DNA of 64,000 nucleotides, from NCBI GenBank assembly GCA_016793465.1, contig JAEUJW010000008.1, forward strand, positions 62,001 to 126,000. The letters run 5' to 3'. The translations under genes were made by a program, and so were the position numbers. The stretch comes from Myxococcales bacterium (GTDB lineage Bacteria > Myxococcota > Polyangia > Nannocystales > Nannocystaceae). Shown in pieces: positions 43,728 through 50,305 of this stretch. Each line of letters opens with the position of its first letter. Position 1 is the first letter of the stretch. The notes beneath the pieces are model-generated. The model saw only the letters and a program-made list of their open reading frames with translations. It did no database searches and was not told where the DNA came from.

Positions 43728-45860
43728 ATGACTTCACAACGGGCTGGATGGTTGGGCATCGCCGCGTGCGCCGGCGGACTCTTGGTCGGGTGTAGCGACG
43801 ACGGCGGCCGCGCGAGCGACACGCTCACCGGAGGCATGACCTCGACGCTGCCGAGCAACCCGTCGGGCGCGACCGACACGCCGACCGGCGGCGACCCGAG
43901 CGGCAACCCCTCGAGCGACACCGATCCGCAGGAGACGCAGGGCACCCAGGGCACCCAGGGCACCAACCCGACCGGCGACACCGGCATCAACGACGACACC
44001 GGCACGAGCCAGGGCACCGTCACCGACACCGACGCGACGTCGCAGGGCACCTCGATCACCGACACCGGCGACGGCGTGCTCGACATCTCGCCCGACAACG
44101 CGGTCATCGAGATCGTCGACGGCGCGATCGTCAACCAGGACTACACGGTCACCTACGACGGCCAGGACGTGACCGCCGACGTGGTGTGGTCGTTCGACCA
44201 GCCGCCGATCGGGACCATGGGCCAGGTCACCTTCATGCCGACCGGCAACGTCGCCGGCATCGGCGTGCTGAAGGCGACCTACGGGCCGGCCCAGGACATG
44301 ACCAACGTGACGGTCATCATCAAGAAGACGATCGACCCCATGGGCATCGGCCCGTTCGACGGCGGCGTCGGCCCCGACCCGTCGATGCAGATCGTCTACC
44401 CGTACGACAACACGGTCTGGCCGCTGAAGGTCGCCTCGCCGATCGTGCAGTGGAACGGCGCGCAGAACGGCGACCAGTACAAGCTGCACCTGAAGGAGCA
44501 GTTCTACGAGTACACCGTGTACTTCCAGACCGACAACCCGACGCGCCACCTCATCAACGAGATGGAGTGGCTCGGCTTCTCCGAGTCGGGCCAGGGCGCC
44601 AACACCGACCCGGTGACGTTCGAGCTGCAGCGCAAGAGCGGCGGTCAGGTCTACAACCCGGTCACGCAGACGTGGAAGATCGCCCAGGCCCGCCTGCCCG
44701 GCCGCGTCTACTACTGGGAGCTGCCGTCGCAGTGCGGCAACGGCAACGGCCGCGTGCTCAGCATCAAGCCGCAGGAGGCCCAGCCGATCGAGTTCTTCCA
44801 GCCCGGCCAGTGCTGGGGCTGTCACACGGTGTCGCGCGACGGTCGCACGGTCGCGGCGGTGTTCGAGTCGGGCAGCCCGTTCCCGACCGCGACGATCGAC
44901 GTCTCGGTCGAGCCGGCCACGTTCGGCCCGATCCAGCCGGGCTCGGGCCTCGGCGGCACGTTCAGCGCGTTCAACCACGACGGCACCAAGATCGTGCAGT
45001 CGAACGACCCGGCCAACGCTGTCGGCTCGGGCCTGGTGATCTTCGACACCATGACGGCCCAGGTCCTCAACCCCAACGCCATGGGCAACGGCTGCGGCGA
45101 GCCGGCATGGTCGCCCGACGGCACGCTGATCGCGGCGACCTGCGGCTACCCCGGCGGCGGCTGGACGTTCGACCAGAACAACGCCGAGCTGCGCGTCGGC
45201 CAGGTCCAGCCCGACGGCTTCACGGTCGCCAACATCACCACGCTGGTCCCGCAGAACAACGGCGAGCCCGGTCGCCCCGCCTACCCCAACTTCTCCCCCG
45301 GCAACGACTGGCTCATCTACGGGCGCCCGACCTCGGGCTCGCGCTCGACCGGCAACGGCAAGCTGTACATGACCAGCGTCGACGGCCAGCACAACATCCG
45401 CCTCGACGTCGCCAGCGGCGACAACCGCAGCTTCAACCCGACGTTCGCCCCGCTGCGCGCCGGCGGCTACTACTGGGTGGTGTTCATGAGCCGCCGCGAC
45501 TACGGCAACACGCTGGTCGGCGCCAACCGCCAGCAGCTGTGGATGACCGCGATCACCGACCCGCCGGAGTCGATGGGCGACCCGTCGAACCCGGCCTTCT
45601 ACGTGCGCGGCCAGGAGGACTGCGCGCTCAGCGAGAACGCCTACTTCGCCCCCGACCCCTGCAAGGACGACCCGCAGGCGGGCTGCGAGTCGGGCATCGA
45701 CTGCTGCAGCGGCCACTGCATCCAGATGGGTGAGGTCAAGCAGTGCGGCGAGAAGGGCCCGTGCTCCGAGGCGGGCAACGCCTGCGAGTCCGACGCCGAC
45801 TGCTGCGAGCCGGGCACGCCGTGCGTCGACGGCTACTGCCAGGAGATCTTCCCCGGCTGA
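43728..45860 (+). CDS. Large surface lipoprotein with single CxxCH motif and TolB-like repeats
   Basis: 710 residues. A GGAGAG Shine-Dalgarno precedes the ATG and the lipobox is LLVGC22. A Thr/Gly/Asp linker (about 25-110), an Ig-like domain and a beta-rich domain (MQIVYPYDNTVWPLKVASP) follow. Then come CWGCHTVSRDGRTVA, a lone CxxCH that could bind heme c, and WD40/PD40-type propeller segments (AWSPDGTLIA, NFSPGNDWLIYG). The C-terminus is Cys-rich (CDSDADCC-like repeats). Related proteins are common in Nannocystaceae but uncharacterised. Heme attachment is unproven. Confidence 0.7.
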   Translation: MTSQRAGWLGIAACAGGLLVGCSDDGGRASDTLTGGMTSTLPSNPSGATDTPTGGDPSGNPSSDTDPQETQGTQGTQGTNPTGDTGINDDTGTSQGTVTDTDATSQGTSITDTGDGVLDISPDNAVIEIVDGAIVNQDYTVTYDGQDVTADVVWSFDQPPIGTMGQVTFMPTGNVAGIGVLKATYGPAQDMTNVTVIIKKTIDPMGIGPFDGGVGPDPSMQIVYPYDNTVWPLKVASPIVQWNGAQNGDQYKLHLKEQFYEYTVYFQTDNPTRHLINEMEWLGFSESGQGANTDPVTFELQRKSGGQVYNPVTQTWKIAQARLPGRVYYWELPSQCGNGNGRVLSIKPQEAQPIEFFQPGQCWGCHTVSRDGRTVAAVFESGSPFPTATIDVSVEPATFGPIQPGSGLGGTFSAFNHDGTKIVQSNDPANAVGSGLVIFDTMTAQVLNPNAMGNGCGEPAWSPDGTLIAATCGYPGGGWTFDQNNAELRVGQVQPDGFTVANITTLVPQNNGEPGRPAYPNFSPGNDWLIYGRPTSGSRSTGNGKLYMTSVDGQHNIRLDVASGDNRSFNPTFAPLRAGGYYWVVFMSRRDYGNTLVGANRQQLWMTAITDPPESMGDPSNPAFYVRGQEDCALSENAYFAPDPCKDDPQAGCESGIDCCSGHCIQMGEVKQCGEKGPCSEAGNACESDADCCEPGTPCVDGYCQEIFPG

Positions 45861-45918
45861 GGCCGCTGCCCGCGGCTCGCGGGAATCGCCGGGCGCGCCC
45901 GGGCGTTGTCGGCCCGAG

Positions 45919-46686
45919 ATGCGCCCGGCGCTGCTTTCTTGGCTGTTCATCCTCGCCTGTACGACCCCGCCGGCGTCCGCCGCCGACGCGCCCGCGCCCG
46001 CGAGCGTCGCCGCCGACGCGGGTCATGACGCGGCCGCCTACGAGGCCGCGCTGGCGCGCCTCGAGAGCCGCCGCGTCGGCCTCGCGCGCCGGCTCGCGGC
46101 CGCCGACAGCGGGGCCCGACGCGACGCCGTGCGCAGCGAGGCCCGCGCGGCCGTCGTCGCCGCCATCCGCGGCACGATCTGGCCGGCCTGGACCGGCATG
46201 TCGTGGGGCCTCGGCCCGCGCAGCACGCCGCTGCGCCCGCACCAGCCGGACACCGTGATCGCCTGCGGCTACTTCGTGTCGAGCGTGCTCGAGAACGCCG
46301 GCCTGCGCCTCGGCACCCGCTTCAGCTTCGCCCAGGCCCCGGCGCTGCAGGCCCAGCGCTCGCTCGCGCCGGACGAGGCCGACCTGCACCGATTCTTCAG
46401 CATCCCCGGCGACGCGCTGGCCCGCAAGATCGCCGCGCTCGGCGACGGCGTCTACATCATCGGCCTCAACAACCACATCGGCTTCGTCGACGTGCACGAC
46501 GGCGCGGTCGACGTGGTGCACGCCAGCTACACCGGCGAGCAGAAGGTGACCCGCGAGCCGCTGGCGACCGCCGAGGTCATCGCCAACTCGCGGGCGGCGG
46601 GCTACTTCGTGACCCCGCTGTTCCACGACGACGAGCTCGTCGACCGCTGGCTGCGCGGCGCCACGGTCGCGCTGCGCAGCCCGTGA
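45919..46686 (+). CDS. Exported cysteine-hydrolase-like protein
   Basis: 255 residues from ATG 45919. A signal peptide ends in PASA-A or, alternatively, C14 is lipidated. After a helical stretch, VIACGYFVSSVLENAGLRLG gives a likely catalytic Cys, and LNNHIGFVDVHDGAVDVVH a likely His/Asp. This is the Cys-His order of NlpC/P60 or CHAP-like papain-fold hydrolases. It may cleave cell-wall peptides. The family is inferred from motif order alone. It converges with the next reverse gene. Confidence 0.55.
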   Translation: MRPALLSWLFILACTTPPASAADAPAPASVAADAGHDAAAYEAALARLESRRVGLARRLAAADSGARRDAVRSEARAAVVAAIRGTIWPAWTGMSWGLGPRSTPLRPHQPDTVIACGYFVSSVLENAGLRLGTRFSFAQAPALQAQRSLAPDEADLHRFFSIPGDALARKIAALGDGVYIIGLNNHIGFVDVHDGAVDVVHASYTGEQKVTREPLATAEVIANSRAAGYFVTPLFHDDELVDRWLRGATVALRSP

Positions 46687-46696
46687 ACCCGGCGCG

Positions 46697-47692
46697 CTAG
46701 GCCCGACCCTGCTGCTGCTGCTGGCGCTGCATGTACGCCAGCGTGCTGGCGATCTGGAACCCGAGCAGGCGGCCGATCCACGGCAGCGTCTCCGGGTTCG
46801 GCGCGGCCCGCAGCTCGCTCGCCAGCGCGAAGCTCTCGGCCGCGAGCTTGTCGACGCCGTGCAGCCACAGGTTGGTGGCCACGTCCTCGAGCAGGTTGGC
46901 GATCGGCCCCGCGAGCGCGGCGCGCAGGCCCTCGTCGCCGTCCGCGGCGGCCATCAGCGCGTCGTAGCGCTCGCCCTCCGGGGTCTCGTTGCTCATGTCC
47001 GGGTGGGCCGTGTTGACGCGCTGGAGGATCGGCTCGACGTCGAACATCGGCGGCCACTGGAACGCCCGCGCGGCCACCAGCGCCTGCTCGACGTTGTCGC
47101 GGTCGCCGCGGTAGGTGCCGGTGTCGAGCTGGCCGGTGAGGAAGCTCGGCGGGCGCACGCTCGGCGCGGGCCCGAGGTGCACGAGCATGCTGTCGAGCTG
47201 GTCCGGCACGCTGAAGCCCTGCGACAGCGTCTGCTCGCGGGCCCAGCGGATGCGGGCGCGGGCCCAGTCGGTCGGGATGCTGCGGCCGACCCGCGACCAC
47301 TCGCGCGTCATGCGGGCGCGCTGGCCGTCGGTCTGCACGTAGGCGACGAAGTCGGCGATCATGTCGCGGCCGGTCAGGCTGGCGACCCACAGGTAGCCGC
47401 GCTCCTCGGCCTGCGGCGCGGCGATCATCAGGCGCACGAGCCCGGGCGTGGTGTCGACGTCGATGGCCGCCGACTCGCGCAGGTCGCCGCGCAGCGCGTC
47501 CTGGCTGCCGCTGGCCCACGAGCGGGCCGCCGCCGCCGTCGGGATCTCGACGCCCTTCGCGCGCAGGGTGTGGACCGCCTTGCGCGCGGCCTTGCGGACC
47601 TGCTTGTCGCTGTGGTCCTCGAGCGCGACGAGGGCCGCGGCGTCCTTGTTGGCGAGGAGGGACGGGATCGACTGCAGGGTATCGGCGCTCAT
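46697..47692 (-). CDS. Conserved hypothetical protein
   Basis: 331 residues from ATG 47692. The N-terminus (LVALEDHSDKQVRKAARKAVHTLRAKG) looks like a HEAT-repeat helix pair. The rest is mixed with no motif I recognise, ending in a Gln-rich QRQQQQQ tail. There is no signal or membrane segment, so it is cytoplasmic. It lies 45 bp downstream of the sulfatase-like gene and could be the last gene of that operon. I assign no function. Confidence 0.55.
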   Translation of the reverse strand: MSADTLQSIPSLLANKDAAALVALEDHSDKQVRKAARKAVHTLRAKGVEIPTAAAARSWASGSQDALRGDLRESAAIDVDTTPGLVRLMIAAPQAEERGYLWVASLTGRDMIADFVAYVQTDGQRARMTREWSRVGRSIPTDWARARIRWAREQTLSQGFSVPDQLDSMLVHLGPAPSVRPPSFLTGQLDTGTYRGDRDNVEQALVAARAFQWPPMFDVEPILQRVNTAHPDMSNETPEGERYDALMAAADGDEGLRAALAGPIANLLEDVATNLWLHGVDKLAAESFALASELRAAPNPETLPWIGRLLGFQIASTLAYMQRQQQQQGRA

Positions 47693-47737
47693 GACGGGCG
47701 CATGCCTACCGCAACGCGCCACGCCCCACAACCCCCG

Positions 47738-50305
47738 TCACATGCCGTGATCGCGGGCAAACGCGGGCTTCAGGTCGGCCCCGGTGCCCCAGCGGGCCCG
47801 CTTCCAGCGCTGCCCGGGCGCCAGCTCCCAGGCCATCGCCGTCCGCACGACCCGCATGCCGATGCCGCCGCCGTCGGCCCGGCTGGTCGTCTCGCCGGGG
47901 TCGAGGGACAGGTCGTAGTACTTCTGCGGCTCGCGCCCGCTGGCGAGGATCAGCTTCAGATCGCCGACCACGCCGGCGCGCGAGCCGTCGCCGAGGTAGG
48001 CCACGATCAGCCGCGGCGGCGGCTGCGGGTCGTCGATCACCGGGACCAGGCTGTCGCCCTGCCACTCCGGCGGGATCGGCAGCCCGAGCAGGTCGGCCAG
48101 CGTGGGCGCCAGGTCGAGCAGATCGACCGGCGCGCCGACCCGCCCCGGGGCCAGCAGCGCCGGCGCGCGGATCGCCAGCGGCACGCGCAGGCTCTCCTCG
48201 TACAGCGTCGCCCCGTGGCCGGTGCCGCCGTGCTCGAGGAACTCCTCGCCGTGCACGCCGACGAGCACGACGATCGCCTCGTCGAGCTCCTTGGCGTCGC
48301 CGAGCGCCCGCAGCAGATCGCCGACCGCCGCGTCGATCACCTGCAGCTCGCCGCGGTACAGCCGGCGCACGTAGTCCCGCTGGGCCGCGTCCGGGACCAC
48401 CGCGCCGGTGCGCACGCGCCCGAGCCACAGGTGCGACAGGTGCGGCAGCGGGGCCCCCGCGGGCGTGGCGAGCTCGCCGAGCAACGCGCGCGGCGGGTCG
48501 TACGGCGCCTGCGGATCGACGAAGTCGGCGTACACGAACCGCGGCGCGCGCGGGCCCCGAGCCTCGATCGTCGCCGCCGCGACGGCCCGCCCGTCGTTGC
48601 CCTTGGCGACGCCGCGGCTCAGGCCGACGGTCGCGTCGAAGCCCTGCGTCAGCCCGCGATCGGCAATCACGTCGGCGTTGGCGGCGATCAGCGCGGAGTG
48701 GTAACCGGCGCGGTCGAGCACCTCGGGCAGCATCACCTGCGCGTCGGCCACGTGGGTCCCGCGCACGGTCGCGTGGGCCGGCGGCGCCAGCGACGACAGC
48801 AGCGCCGCGTGACTCGGAACCGCCCACGGCCCCGGCGCGTAGGCCCGGTCGAACACCAGCGCCGCCTGGCTGAGCTGCTCGACGTGCTCGAACCGCGGCC
48901 CGCGCAGCAGCACGCCGAGCAGGTCGTCGGGCCGCGCGCCCTCGACGGCGAACACATAGACGTCGCGGATCACCCGCCGGCGGTGGTCGACGGGCCGCGA
49001 GCGCCGCACGACCACATCGAGCGCGCGCAGGCTCGCCGCGCCGTCCTCGCCCTGGACCGCGACCTCGAGGCGGATCGGCTCGCCGCCGTAGCCCGAGAGG
49101 TCGAGGTCGTACTCCGCCCCGGTCGCGCGCAGCGGCTCGACTAGCAGCTCGGCCGGCTCGCGCCCGTCGCGGTGATCCGCGTCGGTGCTGACGCGCACGC
49201 GCAGGCCCCCGCGCCCGCGCGCGTCGATCCGCAGGCGCCCGCGCCGCGGCGCCAGCAGGTAGTAGACGATGGCTGTCCCCGCGGACAGGTCGAGCGTGAC
49301 CTCGCCGCCCGGCTGGGTCGTCGCGGTGAACGGCGGGCGCGTCAGCGACCCGTCCGGCTCGCCGACGATCGACGCCCGCGGCCCGATCTCGACGGTCGTC
49401 ACCGCCGCGGTCGGCTGGCCCGCCGGCGCCGGCTTCGAGAAGTGCAGGCGCAGGCGGTTGTCGCCCGCCCGCAGCGCCGCCGCCGGCAACGAGAACGTGC
49501 GCCGCTCCCACGCCTCGCCGATCTGCAGGTGCGCGAGCGGCTGCTCGTTCCACAGCACCGTCACCGCCTGCCCCGGGCGCATGGCCTGCAGCGTGATCGC
49601 CAGGGCCAGCGCCGCCTGGCCGTCGACGTCGGGGTGCCGCGCCGGCGCCAGGTCGCCGTCGAGCGGCAGCACCAGGCTGCCCCCGGCCCCCGTCACCAGC
49701 CCCACGCGCCGCTCGTCGTGCTCCTGGGCGACGCGCCACGGCGTCATCGGCACCAGCTCGAGCAGCGGCCGCGCGTGCGGCCGCCCGAGGTCGACGACCA
49801 GCCGGTCCCCGACCAGCGACACCGCGCTCGGGCGCTGGGCCAGCAGGTCCTGCCAGCGATCGGCCGTCTCGATGCGGGCCACCGGCGCGAGCGCAGGCGC
49901 CAGCGGCTGGGCCGGCGCCGGCGTCGGCTCGCCCCCCGCCACCGGCGTCGGCTCGCAGCCCAGCAGCGCAGCCGCGATCGCCCACCTGACCCAAGGGCCA
50001 GCCGGCGAGCGCGCCCGGCGTCCTCGACATGACCTGTCCCAAAAGCCAGCTCCGACCCGATGCCAGTTCGCGCCGCCGGTCCCCTGCCCCGCCGCTTCAC
50101 CCGACCTGTCCTCGAGACCCGCCGTCGACCCGCACGCGCCGCGCCCGCGACGATCGCACCCGCCCTCGCGCCCAGCCTCACCGTCCGCGCGCCGACACGC
50201 GCGATCGGTCGCCATCCCCGCGCCAGGCCGTTCGAGCCGACACCTGTCCCCGAGGCCAGCCTCCACCCGCATGCACGCAGAGCCCGCTTCGCGCGCGCCG
50301 CTCAT
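47738..50305 (-). CDS. Sulfatase/alkaline-phosphatase-superfamily lipoprotein with aberrant leader
   Basis: 855 residues from ATG 50305, which overlaps the upstream stop (ATGA). A basic 116-residue leader containing four diverged palindromic repeats precedes a hydrophobic stretch and lipobox ALLGC117. No ATG/GTG/TTG lies between residue 91 and the lipobox. The C-terminal half resembles sulfatases or lipoteichoic-acid-synthase-like enzymes: PGPWAVPSHAALLSSL (nucleophile region) and HGEEFLEHGG. Metal ligands are altered: VEGARPDDL instead of D-A-x-R-x-D, and GVHGEE in place of SDHGEE. It may be inactive or bind rather than hydrolyse. Confidence 0.6.
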   Translation of the reverse strand: MSGAREAGSACMRVEAGLGDRCRLERPGAGMATDRACRRADGEAGREGGCDRRGRGACGSTAGLEDRSGEAAGQGTGGANWHRVGAGFWDRSCRGRRARSPAGPWVRWAIAAALLGCEPTPVAGGEPTPAPAQPLAPALAPVARIETADRWQDLLAQRPSAVSLVGDRLVVDLGRPHARPLLELVPMTPWRVAQEHDERRVGLVTGAGGSLVLPLDGDLAPARHPDVDGQAALALAITLQAMRPGQAVTVLWNEQPLAHLQIGEAWERRTFSLPAAALRAGDNRLRLHFSKPAPAGQPTAAVTTVEIGPRASIVGEPDGSLTRPPFTATTQPGGEVTLDLSAGTAIVYYLLAPRRGRLRIDARGRGGLRVRVSTDADHRDGREPAELLVEPLRATGAEYDLDLSGYGGEPIRLEVAVQGEDGAASLRALDVVVRRSRPVDHRRRVIRDVYVFAVEGARPDDLLGVLLRGPRFEHVEQLSQAALVFDRAYAPGPWAVPSHAALLSSLAPPAHATVRGTHVADAQVMLPEVLDRAGYHSALIAANADVIADRGLTQGFDATVGLSRGVAKGNDGRAVAAATIEARGPRAPRFVYADFVDPQAPYDPPRALLGELATPAGAPLPHLSHLWLGRVRTGAVVPDAAQRDYVRRLYRGELQVIDAAVGDLLRALGDAKELDEAIVVLVGVHGEEFLEHGGTGHGATLYEESLRVPLAIRAPALLAPGRVGAPVDLLDLAPTLADLLGLPIPPEWQGDSLVPVIDDPQPPPRLIVAYLGDGSRAGVVGDLKLILASGREPQKYYDLSLDPGETTSRADGGGIGMRVVRTAMAWELAPGQRWKRARWGTGADLKPAFARDHGM
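49273..49288 (-). repeat. Palindrome copy in the sulfatase-like gene
   Basis: CTGTCCCCGCGGACAG, with six-base arms CTGTCC/GGACAG. On the reverse strand it encodes LSAGTA, the same frame and nearly the same peptide as in lnt. Confidence 0.5.
49986..50259 (-). repeat. Four diverged repeat copies in the sulfatase-like leader
   Basis: Read on the reverse strand, cores begin at 50259, 50121, 50049 and 50001. They encode AGLGDR, AGLEDR, AGFWDR and AGPWVR. Each has the GCTGGC-nnnn-GGGACAGGT shape, and the first three are preceded by a CGGGT(G/C)GA word. The middle pair is spaced 72 bp, twice the 36-bp period seen in lnt. Confidence 0.6.
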
